The notes under the pieces were generated by a model that worked only from the letters and a program-made list of their open reading frames with translations, searched no databases and was not told the DNA's origin. This document shows positions 21,444-31,749 of a stretch of 64,000 nucleotides of DNA, piece by piece (positions within the stretch are counted from its first letter, which is position 1; every line of letters starts with the position of its first letter). The stretch covers positions 14,756,001 through 14,820,000 of the forward strand of contig CM114275.1 of the NCBI GenBank assembly GCA_050084515.1, given 5' to 3'. A program made the position numbers and the translations under genes. Origin of the DNA: Blasia pusilla (taxonomy: Eukaryota > Marchantiophyta > Marchantiopsida > Blasiales).

Positions 21444-22645
21444 CTACTCGCTTTGGTGCCCTCTCTGGCCCTCGGTCCGGAAATTACTCAGGATGTAAAC
21501 TGAAACACCTGGCGCATATGTGACCATACCTCTAACAATAGTCACACTGATAACCTCATGGTGCAGCACCATCTCCTCCTCCATGCTAAGGCACACGTCC
21601 ATGACCCTAACGAGTGAAATCGCGTTGATGATGGGCTCCACCACATGACCAACAAGTAATAGTAGGCGGTTGCTAGTGAGCCGCATATGAAGGCGCAGGT
21701 CTCTGTGGCACGGCCTCTTGGTATCCTCCCTGAGCTCGTGGTGCCGCAGTTGACCTATCTCAGAGTCCACGTTGCTGCACAGGTAGTGCAGACAATCGTG
21801 ACTACTCTTGTCCAGAACCCATGGTGGCTACGGTCTCCTCCGCCATGTTGCGCTCAATGTTCTCGGCGGTCCCGAAAACATCTCTGAACGTAGGGGAGGT
21901 GTTCATAAGAAGCACCCCCTCCCGCACCCGTGTTTGCAAGGTCCGGTCCAGCATCGCGTACCATGACTGGATAGCCTGAGCCTATGTCATCCCCTGAGTG
22001 ACGTTGATCAACTAGTGCAAGCGAGTGTAAGCCTCACGCAAACTCTCACTTGGGCGCCTCTGGAAGTCGTGGATGCTCCGCAACTTCTCCATCCGTACCC
22101 CCTTGGTAGCTCGCCCTCAACTCAGTAAAGAACTCAACCACAGGGTTGAACCTGGGACGAACTCGACTAGACGGTGCAACTGCTCCCATGCGAGTGACCC
22201 CTCCTAAAACATCACTAGTGGAAGAGGAAGTAGCCTCTCCTGACTCCTTCTCCTGATCTGGGAATATCTCAGTCCATGACACATAATGTGGATCATAGTA
22301 GAGCCTCCACGCCTCCATCTCACCTGCATATCTATGAGAGAACTCATGGTAATCGTCCATGGGCGCCCCCTCTAATTACTGGAACATATCATTTCATGCT
22401 GTAAACGGGTTGAACTCTCTAGAGTTCCCAGCCCGTTGGGAGTCACACCAACTCCTAAACTCTGCTATGAAATTGTGCAACTCAATCGTACCTACTGCAA
22501 CTGAAAACCTACGCGGTCCTCTACCCTGATTGTCCATCTCATACGCCCAACTGGTAGGACCACTCACAATGTGTGGCGATGTGCTCACAAACTCCTCTAC
22601 ACGCTCCCCCAAAGCTACTCTCAGGTCCACTACCTCGCCTCTCAA
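21444..22645 (-). pseudogene. Gag of M1 with one CCHC knuckle
   Basis: The capsid part reads LHNFIAEFRSWCDSQ, MDDYHEFSHRYAGEMEAWR, FNPVVEFFTELRASYQG and, in another frame, AYTRLHRL/ITQGVT-like sequence typical of retrotransposon Gag. Near 21520 a zinc knuckle can be read as CDYC-x-RYGHICARC, with TAG in the x position. Several frameshifts break the frame. Gag would assemble the particle. Confidence 0.75.
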
Positions 22646-24304
22646 AATCTTGAAAGGACGCGGTGATGGCCCTCATGCCCCTCTCACACGATCACTCTCA
22701 ACCTCGCGAGTAATCCCTCAATCACTCATCCCAAACATGCGGCACTCGATCTACACTCTCCCTCCCCGAGACGTGTAACGTGCGGCAACAAGCGGCGTGG
22801 TGCGGCAAATCGACCAGGATATCATCTCATTGACAATCTACCCTCACCTCCGGACATCCCACACAGGTCTATGTCCCCTAAAACACATAAATACATTATG
22901 CTCTCAGCATCCACACACCCAATATCCCCCAATAAACTACCCAAATCCCAGAATCCCTCACACGTGTAGGGTAAAGGACCAGAATGGGTAACGTGAACAC
23001 ATGTCGATGTTGCTCCTCAGCAACTGCAAATCTCTACCCCAACTCGGTTGTGGAGACAACTCCTCCAATCAAGAAGTCATACTCCTCCCATACTGACGTT
23101 GCCTAAAACTCCTTGATGGATAGTGCGGTTCCAGCGGAATGATTTGGCGTTGCAGGCGTCACGGAACCGCTACGAACGGCACAGCCCTCAATGGTGGGAT
23201 GCGGCACTCGGCGGCATACCCTCCTCAATCAACAATAAACCCACACTCTTCTCCACAATGACAGTGCGGCTTTGCAATCGAGACAATGCAGTACGGCCAT
23301 GACCGACATGACGCGGCAATCGGCGGCGCGTTGCGGCTATGGGCGTTACGGCACGGTACTCGATTGTCGTCGAGTGGCTACCAATCACAACATAGCAGGA
23401 TGAAATCAAAACTCAAACACTATAACCGGAGGTCATCTACCATCAATGGTTGATGATGAAACTACGATGACGGTGGCGGCCAAACCAAAGTACGTGGTGG
23501 CGGCACAAATCAAAGAATCAACGGTGATCGTGGAAGACCCTCCACTTCGTAATGGCGGCAATGGCAACCAAATGGTGGAAAACGGCCCAATGCACCTCTG
23601 AGCAACGCTCGGCAATGGCAACGGCCGACGGTGGCCAGTGGACGGTGGACCGTTGATGGTGACGATGGACCATTGAAGATGATGGTTGACCGTTGACCGG
23701 TGATGATGACTATGACGGCGACCGCCGGCGGCGGCGTAGCGGCTGGTTTAGGGTTTGAACAATTTAACCCTAAAAATCGCTTAGCAATACGCTCCAAATT
23801 ACGCACCATTTAACTCCAAATTGTGCACCGTTTAACTCCAAATTGTACATCGTTTGTTGCACAACGTGCACAGCTTCATGATCTACAACAATGTCAAAAA
23901 ATATTTGGAATTGGACAATCCAGTAAAAAATGACGGGGATTGTCGTAATGCCCAATGTCACTTTCTCCTACACAAACTTTGGCAGCGCTTCCGCGCTGAT
24001 TTCTCCCAACCAAAATGTAAAACCTGTAAAAATACAAATCAGCAAGCTACATGGTGCTCTCGAGAGCACCGGCATGGGGCAACCCGCCCCCATAATCAAT
24101 CCCTATCAGAACTTGGGCAGCGCTTCCGCGCGCCACTCTTCCACACAAAAAATTGGCAAATGCAAAGAACAATCAAAGCAGCCCTTGCTCCGGTGAGCAC
24201 TCCCATGAGCCACTGAATGGGGAACACAGTCCCCAACCTCCAAAAACAGCGAGTGACCAGCGAGCTCCCCCATGAAGCTCTCTCACTCACTCATTCTCTC
24301 TTTG
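22646..24304 (-). other. Noncoding leader of M1
   Basis: Homologous to the leaders of P1 and P2. It includes the perfect palindrome at 24053-24070, the 6-bp stem CAGCGC-TTCC-GCGCTG near 23983-24000, a CAACGGTC-rich tract (23600-23710) and a GC-rich CGGCGCG tract (23300-23350). No PBS with recognisable tRNA complementarity was found next to A1. Confidence 0.7.
24053..24070. other. 18-nt perfect palindrome in the M1 leader
   Basis: GGTGCTCTCGAGAGCACC is completely self-complementary. P1 keeps the same stem with a TCGG loop; P2 has lost half of it. Confidence 0.7.
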
Positions 24305-24819
24305 TAAAATAAGAATCAATCTCTCTCTACACCATGTCACACCATAGCTCTCAAAGGTGTGCACTCTCTCTCATGTTAAACCAAACCGACTCTCCTAATG
24401 AGACGCTTGGGTTACACTTACTAGGCAAGGGACCATAGCTCCGCCGCCTCATGCCAAGAGGTTCAACAAAGAGAGAATGTGCTCTCAAGCTCTCTCTCCT
24501 TGAGGTATACCCCTCCCCTCTCCCAAGCTCTCTCCATGGTAACCTATTCTCCCAAGTCACCTCCTTGGCTCTTGACCTGATGTAGGAGGTCAAGGGTCAC
24601 TTACCAAAAATAGAAAGTCGATCATATACTCAAAATGGTACTTATCTAAAATAGTAAGTTCCTCAATATGGCTCCAAATGAGCCGAAACGAAGGGGAAAC
24701 CTGCTCTCTCAGGTTTCCCGGAGCCTCAGTAGGTCATCCTCAACCTACTGAGCCTTATCCTCCACTACTCAGGAAGGCGCTCTACTATATCTCACTTATC
24801 TATCCTAAAAGACGTGACA
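24305..24819 (-). repeat. Terminal block A1 of M1
   Basis: 515 bp, sense start TGTCACGTCTTTTAGG and sense end TCTTATTTTA, then the leader CAAAGAGAGAATGAG. The outer edge is flanked by TATG of the P1 leader with no B block, so the 5' terminus is A only. Confidence 0.88.
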
Positions 24820-25175
24820 TATGGGTTTAGGGGACATAGACCTGTGTGGGATATCCAGAGTTGAGGATGGTTTGTCGATGAGACGATAGATCATTTGATT
24901 TGCCACACTACGCTGCTTGTTGCCGCACAACACACGTCTCAGTGAGAGAGTGTAGATTGAGTGCCGCATATTTAGTTTGAGTGATTGAGGGATTACTCAC
25001 AAGATTGAGAGTGATCGTGTGAGAGGGGCACGAGGGCCATCACGGCGTCCTTTCGAGATTTTGGGAGGCAAGGTAGTGGACTTGAGAGTAGCTTTGGAGA
25101 GTTTACCCGGAGTGATGCAAGGTTTTGTGGGTCTCCAGATGAGAGACCACCTTGACCTCCTTCTGTGTCATCTTT
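24820..25175 (+). other. Leader of P1, second part
   Basis: Continues the P1 leader after M1 and aligns with 45218-45573 of P2 (GGGGACATAGACCTGTGTGG, GAGAGGGGCACGAGGGCCAT). It ends where repeat R begins. The last part (RASFEILGGK-like frame) may be the start of gag. Confidence 0.75.
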
Positions 25176-25958
25176 TGTCTCGACCCTCATAACCAAACGA
25201 GTGCCAAAGCGAAATCAGAACACTAGTGGCTTCAAGCTAAGATGGCTCACGCGTGGGAGTGGTCTCGGAGAAGAGACGAGACAAAAACGAGGCTTCATGT
25301 TTCATATGTTGTGGTCGCGATTGAGAAACCTCGACCAAACATGGATCAAGACTTGAGAGGAGTCAAGTCTAGGAAGTGGGTTGCGAAAGGAAGAAATCCG
25401 GATTTGGGACGCCACTAGCGTTTGAGAGTTTTCGACTGTATTTATGGCCATGAATTTTAGCGCCGAGATGCATTTGGGACAAGTAAGAATGCGTTGGAAA
25501 GCTTATGAAAATCCGGTTCAGATCTCCACAAACGCACAAGTAGCGGCTGAGAAACAACCCGAAAATGACTGTAAGTAGAGTCAGATTGAGGGCCACAATG
25601 AAGGGCCCGACCATCCTTTTCCAAAGGTAGGGGGTGTTTGGAGATCCCCAATAGTACTAGTAAGGGGAAGGGTCTCCAAGGATGCTTGAGACTCGAACCC
25701 CACTTTGGGCGCCACGGGGCGGCTCAAGGGCATGGAACGGATCGGGAGTCTGGAGTTGGGCTTGAAAACCTGAACCAAGTCTATTGAGGTGAATTTTAGA
25801 GATCCCTCTTGGATTCCAACGTGCAACTTGATTACTTGGGTACCGATTAGGAATTCGCACAAGGTCCGTTGAATAGTTGGAACCGCTAGGCGCGTAGTGG
25901 CCGTTTTAGGTTTCTTGGACTAACCAGAAAGTTTGTTCCAAGTCTTGAAGGACTTGCC
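25176..25958 (+). repeat. Dispersed repeat R, copy 2, in place of the P1 gag
   Basis: Starts TGTCTCGACCCTC and aligns in inverted orientation with 11146-11968. P2 has about 1.5 kb of gag between the same flanks, so R arrival was accompanied by loss of gag. Stop-free frames here have no recognisable domain. Confidence 0.7.
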
Positions 25959-26321
25959 ATGTTGGGACCCCATCGATGGGTCCTGATCAGAGTTCCTAGA
26001 CACTTGGTGATGTTGTTGGTGTGCAGGCACGGAGGGCGATGAGAGAAGCGAGTGGGACGACTCCTATTGCTAATGCTCAAGAGGGGCATGTGTCGAGCAC
26101 GTTGTTGGGGGCAACCACCGTTGTGTACAACACTCCTTTTTTTTTGCTTCCGATGTTATGACGTTGGGAGGTACGCCTGCCAAGATTTTTTGGCTGGATG
26201 CTACGCTATGTGAGCGTGGAGTTGAGTTCCTTCATCACGTTCAGAGGTGATTGTAGAGGAGGTGATGGATCTGCCCTTGGAGTGGATGCTCGGGCCGTCC
26301 ACGTCAGATTCATGACAGGCT

Positions 26322-26830
26322 GTGGGTGCTAGGGTGGCGGAGATGCCCGCTAGTTTCACGATAGAGCGTGCCATGGTTTCTCCTGGTGTTGTGTTGCTGG
26401 ATAACCAAGGAGAGGTCTTCCAATTGGTGAGTCCTAGAGGTAGAGCTTTTAGTCCGCAGCGTGTCTTGTTGGATTCAAGAGTGCAACCTTTGATGTTGGG
26501 GAAAGCGTCATTCAGAGGATTGGGCTTGACGAGAGCCGATGTGGAGCGTTGTTCATTCCGGATACATAAATCCTTGGGTGGAGCGAGTACCACATAGTAT
26601 ATCACCCGACAAGAGGTCGTGGTGAGGATTCGCCCGGGACATCCTACAGATGAGTCCGTGGTGCGAGCCAAGGCGATAGTGATTGCTGCAGAGTCCTACG
26701 ACGTCTTGGTTGATGGAGCAGTGTTATACCCGATGGGGTTTTCCCTAGATTACTAGGAGGAGTCAGCATCCTACAGACCAAGATGGCAGTCAGGTGATGG
26801 GCGCCTTAGCTCATTACCCGTTTGATTCAC
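26322..26830 (+). pseudogene. Aspartic protease of P1
   Basis: VFQLVSPRGRAFSPQRVLLDS leads into the active site, where Asp-Ser-Gly has become Asp-Ser-Arg (DSRVQPLMLGK), so it would be dead. The downstream segment YDVLVDGAVLYPMGFSLDY matches M1 and P2. The linker at 25959-26321 (MRTPSMG-like, ASDVMTLGGTP) corresponds to the gag-protease spacer. Confidence 0.78.
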
Positions 26831-27189
26831 AAGTGCACTGATCGAGCAACGGCCAGAAGAGATGGCGACCTTAGCAACATTTAGTAGTGCCATCACTTGG
26901 CCTAGTGATTTGATTGAGGGACATGTCCATGCAGAGGATACTCCCGTTCTTGACATTTCTATGGAGCCGCATCAGTTTGTAGCCGCCAGGCAAAAAATCA
27001 TCTCCCAAAACACGCTATGTGTGTCATGGTAGCCGCATCAGTTTGTAGAGGAGAGGTGCCCCTTTAGGGGTCGACTGAGGAGCTTCGACGCTTAGCCACT
27101 GAGCATGTGCAGACCGCATGGAGCGAGACATTTGCACTAGAGTATGATGGGTCATAGGAACCCCAGGTAGGCAGGAGTATTGCTATAAT

Positions 27190-28165
27190 CCCTTTGGACA
27201 CCACCCGATTATGTGGTGCATCCGAGAGAAGGGTATTCGGGTGTTGGATCTCTTTGGAGGGATCATCACTGGGTAAGTTGCTGTTTCGTATGCTAGAGTA
27301 CGCGTGCAGTAGTACATGTATGTGGAGATTGATGATGTTACAAGGCGCACTTCATTTCACCATGTGGCGCTGTTACGCCTCCATTTTCCCGACTTGTTGT
27401 CTGCGTCCGCCATTCAGGGTTACCAGAGTTCCCTATCGAGGGACATTTCATTGTTGGGGGCGCAGGACTTGGAGCGGGTAGGGACCATAGACTTGGTCAT
27501 TGCTGGTTGGCCGTGTTAGGGCCAATCGAGTGTTGGACAAGGTAGCGGGCTAGCTGACACTCGGTCCATTTTGTTTTGGAAGATGATGCGGATCTTGCGA
27601 CATTTACAGGAGCATCAGTCTCGTTCTCCAGCATACATTTTGGAGAATGTGCCAATTTTGGGTGATTCAAGGTCTCGCTTGGTGACGAGTGCACATCAGG
27701 TGCGCGCATGGATTGGCCGGGCAGTGTTGCTCGATGCAGCAAGTGTGGGTTCTCGAGCACATCGCCCGCGTCTTTGGTGGACCAACTTGGTACCACATGA
27801 GGTATTGCGGAGGGCTCATGCGAGAAAGGAGCGTCTCTCCGATTTGTTGGTGGATTCTATACTGGATCCGAGCCGTCGCTCACAGCCAGTGAGGCACGAT
27901 GATCGACCGCCGTTGACTGTGGTCAACAGGATTGGCATGCCACGAGCCGCCTTTTCCACATTGGTGAGTTTTCCTACTTCCTATGTATTCAAGGAGGCTG
28001 GACTTGGCTTGGTTTGGGATGACCAGGTATAGAGGTTGGTGGAGCCCATGAGCGAGAGCGAGCAATGGGATTCCCCACAGGAGTGACAAGAGTACCGTCA
28101 CTATCAGAGGCATCACGACGTCATGTCTTGGATCCGGCGATGGACTGCTTGACATGGATTTTCAG
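27190..28165 (+). pseudogene. C5-cytosine DNA methyltransferase domain, DNMT3-like (P1, most complete)
   Basis: All major C5-methyltransferase motifs can be read in order: I, VLDLFGGIITG (about 27238-27270); a YVEIDDVTRR segment; IV, DLVIAGWPC with the catalytic Cys codon at 27514-27516, immediately followed by TAG (CAG, Gln, in M1); VI, YILENVPILGD; VIII, SRAHRPRLWWTNL; a IX-like FSTLVSFPTSYVF; and an X-like ERAMGFPTGVT...SRRHVL. The layout (ENVP, then RxRxxW, then GFP) resembles DNMT3 rather than DNMT1/CMT, with no BAH or chromodomain. At least three stops and frame changes inactivate it. Confidence 0.9.
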
Positions 28166-28478
28166 TTTAGGAGTAGCTGAGCAGTGTTGTTTGAGGATGC
28201 GACAAATCACAGTTGTTGCATTGGTGAGCCCCATGCCTACCAAGATAGTTGAGGCAATGGCTGGGGGCGAGACCCGAGAAGATCGACACACCAGGGGTGA
28301 TCAAGAGAGACACCCTTGGACTTCTTGGGATGTTTTGCACGTACGCAAGGAGATGATGGCCACAGCATCGAGCGTGGTTCCGGGTACTGTACGTGGAGAC
28401 GGGAGTTCTATTGTCCGAGACGGGGTTGCACCATAGCAACCACCAACATCCGCACCAGAGAGTCCTATCCTAGTCACG

Positions 28479-29396
28479 ATGGAGACTTGGGAGCCAAATA
28501 TGGGCCCTAAGTTGACAGGAGGAGAGCGGCATCGGATACACCAATTCCTTAGGAGTTATAGGAATTGTGTTGCATTAAGTATGTTTGATTTGGGTACACT
28601 GAAGGGTCTAGGGATCCGCATTGAGTTGTCGAGTGACACGCCGATCTTCCGAAGACCCTACACGTACAGTGACATGGAGAGGGCTCTGATTCAAAGTAGG
28701 AGCAAGGACTTGGTTGGAGCAAGACTAGTGGAGATGTCGCATGGAGAGCATGCATCTTCCACTGTCATGCCCGCCAAGAAGGATGTGCATGGCAATTGGA
28801 CGGATCGGCGAATGTGTGGAGATTATCGACCTATCAATCGGTAGACAAAGACTAATAGGTATGCCATGCCCACCCTTGAGGAGATCTTTGATACGATTGG
28901 GCATGCAAAGGTCTTCAGTTCATTGGATTTGTGAGCCGGATACCATCAGCTGCCTATTAGATTGGAGGACAGGCAAAAGAGGGGCATTTTGGGGCATCAA
29001 TCTTCACGGGAAGGATTGTTTGTACCAGTGGCGGTTCTTACCATTCGGGTTAAAGAACGCCCCGCTGAGTTTCAGAGGGTCATGGATAGGATCTTGGCAG
29101 GTCTGGATTTTGCTAGGTGTTATGTTGATGACATCGTAGTCTTTAGCACCACGGTTGAGGAGCATGAGCAACATCTAGAGGAGGTGTTTCGACGATTGCA
29201 GTTACATGGGCTGAAGCTACATCCAGGAAAGTGCAAGTTCTTCTACGACCAGATTGAGTACTTGGATCATACGATATACCCTGGGGGCCTTAGTGTGCAA
29301 CAGACAAAGGTAGAGGCTATTTCCCGCATTCCACACCCTACAGATGTGAGTCGAGTTTGTGCATTCATGGGATTGGCAAACTTCTATCGATGGTAG
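28479..29396 (+). pseudogene. Reverse transcriptase of P1
   Basis: Contains WTDRRMCGDYRPINR (stop TAG where M1 has Gln), KVFSSLDL (TGA where M1 has Arg), PAEFQRVMDRILAGLDFARC, the YVDD catalytic box at 29121-29132 and the thumb up to GLANFYR. The upstream linker (ESPILVTMETWEPNMG, GLGIRIELSSDTPIF) joins it to the methyltransferase. Two frames are used. Confidence 0.9.
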
Positions 29397-29399
29397 GTC

Positions 29400-30291
29400 A
29401 AGGGTTTAAGTTTGATTGCGAAGTCGCTAACCTTGATGACCAAGGTGGATCAGGAGTGGCATTGGGGGGATGAGCAAGAGAGAGCATTTCAGATGCTCAA
29501 GGACAGATTGACGTCCGCGCCCATATTGAGGAGACCGATCAGGGGTCGTCCTGTCCAGTTGCACTCCGATTGGAGCATGTTGGGGCTTGGAGCCCTACTC
29601 ACCCTGCATGACGATGATGGTAGAGAGTTCATGGTGGCTTATGCTAGCCACTCAAACAACTCTACAGAGGCAAAGTATAGCTCGTATGAGGGTGAGTGCT
29701 TGGATGCAATGTGGGTTGTCGCACATTTAAGATGTTATCTATTCGGCAATCCCTTTACCATCATTGCTGATCATCAGCCACTTAAGTGCTTGATGGAGTC
29801 CAACAAGCTTACAGGGAAGCTTGCAAGATGGGCCATTCTTTTTGCAGGAGTATGACTTCCAGGTGGTGCATAGACCTAGGACGCTCAACCAAGATGCAGA
29901 TGGTTTGACCTGTAACCCATGCCCGAGTCAGCGAGATGCAAGTGGAGCTCGTTGGCATGGTGAGGGAGATGAGGAGTTGATGCGAGGATGGCATGCGTCA
30001 GCCTATTTGGGCTTGTTGGCTTTGGAGAGCCAAATTTTGGAGACTTCGATGGCGAGGTCTGATGGACAGTCCTTAGATCCAGAGGCCGGTGAGGAGACGA
30101 CAGGTGGCCGAGATATTCACGACGATGGAGTGGTCTTGGAGTACCTGCAAATTGGCAGCGTCGCAAGCACAATGGGTTCTAGAGAGCGGGATTGGATCCT
30201 ACAACCAGCCAGACGGTTCCGGTGGGAGGGCACACATGTGGTGCAAGTGTGGGAGGATGGTAGAGTGCGTGTAGTGCCTCATCCTTTGTAG
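29400..30291 (+). pseudogene. RNase H and RH-INT linker of P1
   Basis: RNase H acidic residues in LHSDWSMLGLGALL, SSYEGECLDAMWV, FTIIADHQPLKCLM and LNQDADGL. The linker repeats the HDDGVVLEYL and RRFRWEGTHVVQVW segments of M1 and P2. The frame ends at TAG 30289-30291, the stop shared by all three copies. Confidence 0.88.
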
Positions 30292-31335
30292 AGAGCACGT
30301 TTGGTGCGTCATGCCCATGAGGAGTTGGGTGATTTTGGAGTGAAGCGGACGTACAGCTTGCTCCAGATTCAGTATTGATGGCGAGGCATGCAGACTGACG
30401 TTCAACAGTTTATTGCCATATGCATGGTGTGTGATCGTGTCCGAGCATCGTTCAATGCTCCAACTCTATAGTTGCATCCACTTCCGATCATGGGTTTAGG
30501 TTATAGATGGAGTTTGGATTTTGCATGACCTTTGCCTTTGACGGAGCGCCATAGTCGTTATGTGTTGATGATAGTCGAGCACTTCTCGAAGTGGATAGAG
30601 TTGGTTGCATTGCTTGACAAAGCGAGTGAGGGAGTTGCGTATGCCTTCCTAGATTGAGTGTTGTGTCATTACAATGCACAAGCTGAGGTGTTGACAGACC
30701 AGGGTACAGAGTTCCACGGGGAGTTTCAGGCCTTGTGTGATCAGACATTGATCGACCACCGCACTACTTCCCGAGATCATCCTGAGGCGGATGGACTGGC
30801 GGAGCGGAGTGTGCAGACGATTAAGAGAGGACTACGCAAGTATGGCTTGCAGAGAGGTCACCTAGGAGATTGGGACCTTTAGTTGTCGTGGTTGGCGATG
30901 GGATACAAATTTAGCAGGCAAGCATCCTTAGCGTCTTTCTCACCGTACTTGTTGCTTTATGGCCGAGAGCCATATTTACCAGTGGTCATTTGTCAAGATA
31001 TTGGTGAGGTGTTGAACCTTGATGATCCTGATGTATGGATGCAAGCATGTTCTAAGAGGGCTGAGTTGTTTCGGAGAGTGATGCCCATGGCGTTTGAGAA
31101 CTTGGCGATTGCGCAACATCGGGATACGTTGAGGTATGCGACTATTCGGGAAGGTGGTTATCGACCTACTATCCGGAGGTTTCATCAAGGAGACTATGTC
31201 TACTTGCAGCAGACGCCATCCACGACGTTGGATGTGACTGTAGGGCGCACCATCTTGAGAGTGCGTGAGGTTTTGCCATCCGATGTTCTCTTATTGGGGA
31301 CGCAATGGTATGGTTTCGAAGGACCATGTGCGTAA
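30292..31335 (+). pseudogene. Integrase of P1
   Basis: The zinc-binding HHCC module (HAHEELGDFG, then CMVCDRV) precedes a DDE core with Asp in WSLDFA, Asp in LTDQGTEFHGEF and Glu in EADGLAERSVQ, then LLLYGREPYLP and HQGDYVYLQQT. Stops (TGA after QY, TAG after TL, TGA after FA, TGA after LD, TAG after WDL) are spread through it; several correspond to CAG or TGG in P2. Confidence 0.9.
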
Positions 31336-31557
31336 TTATGCGCCATGTCATCTTCCGAACATTGACGATACAGTTGATCCGAGCTTAGCAATAGTTCTTG
31401 TAGGCTTGCGGTGTATGTTGTGTGGTTCCACCCGTGGTGCAACCACTATGCTAGTGTGTGATGGATGCTCGAGAGGATGACATATGGCATGTTTGACGCC
31501 ACCTCTCACTACAGTTCCTCAGGTACGCTGGATGTGTCATAGATGTACATAGAGTAG
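31331..31557 (+). pseudogene. PHD finger at the C-terminus of P1 Pol
   Basis: NYAPCHLPNIDDT is followed by CMLCG, MLVCDGC, HMAC and WMCHRC, the full Cys4-His-Cys3 set. The Trp before the His is a TGA stop in this copy. It is out of frame with integrase by a small indel. M1 carries the same domain; in P2 the sequence is truncated before it. Confidence 0.88.
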
Positions 31558-31736
31558 GTAGTTCTACATTTTGACTTGTGTCTGTGATATGGATGACAAG
31601 AAGGCGCCTAACGATGGGGCCACATGAGCACGGGGCCACATGAGCACTCGACCTTCTTGCTCTTAGCGTCCGAGAGATGTATGTCATGGTAGGTAGGGAT
31701 AGATGGCTATCTGGAGTTAGAGGGACGTAATCACCG
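31558..31736 (+). other. 3' untranslated segment of P1
   Basis: Noncoding stretch between the PHD finger and the polypurine tract, conserved with M1 (16125-16298), with a local duplication of GGGGCCACATGAGCAC at 31617-31647. Confidence 0.65.
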
Positions 31737-31748
31737 GCTAGGGGAGCG
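31737..31748 (+). other. Candidate polypurine tract of P1
   Basis: GGCTAGGGGAGCG immediately before block B1, matching the tract of M1. Confidence 0.55.
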
Positions 31749-31749
31749 T

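Larger units (their letters stand above)
15275..24819 (-). mobile_element. Methyltransferase-encoding Ty3/gypsy element, copy M1, nested in P1
   Basis: A complete 9.5-kb copy. On the minus strand: block A1 (24305-24819), leader, gag, protease, C5 DNA methyltransferase, RT, RNase H, integrase, PHD finger, polypurine tract, B1-A2-B2. It is flanked by TATG duplications inside the P1 leader and points opposite to P1. It has the only surviving full-length gag region besides P2. It carries stops, frameshifts, a deletion in the methyltransferase C-terminus and one at the RT N-terminus. Confidence 0.92.

Noticed and set aside
15275-24819. Tyrosine recombinase (DIRS/Ngaro-type) to explain the split repeats
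   Set aside because: I looked for an R-H-R-Y type ORF in M1 and P1 and found none; the Pol ends in a DDE integrase and a PHD finger, and target duplications are present.
27190-28165. Bacterial restriction-modification methyltransferase or contamination
   Set aside because: The domain is flanked in all three copies by gypsy protease and RT in the same polyprotein and decayed along with them; no restriction enzyme is near.
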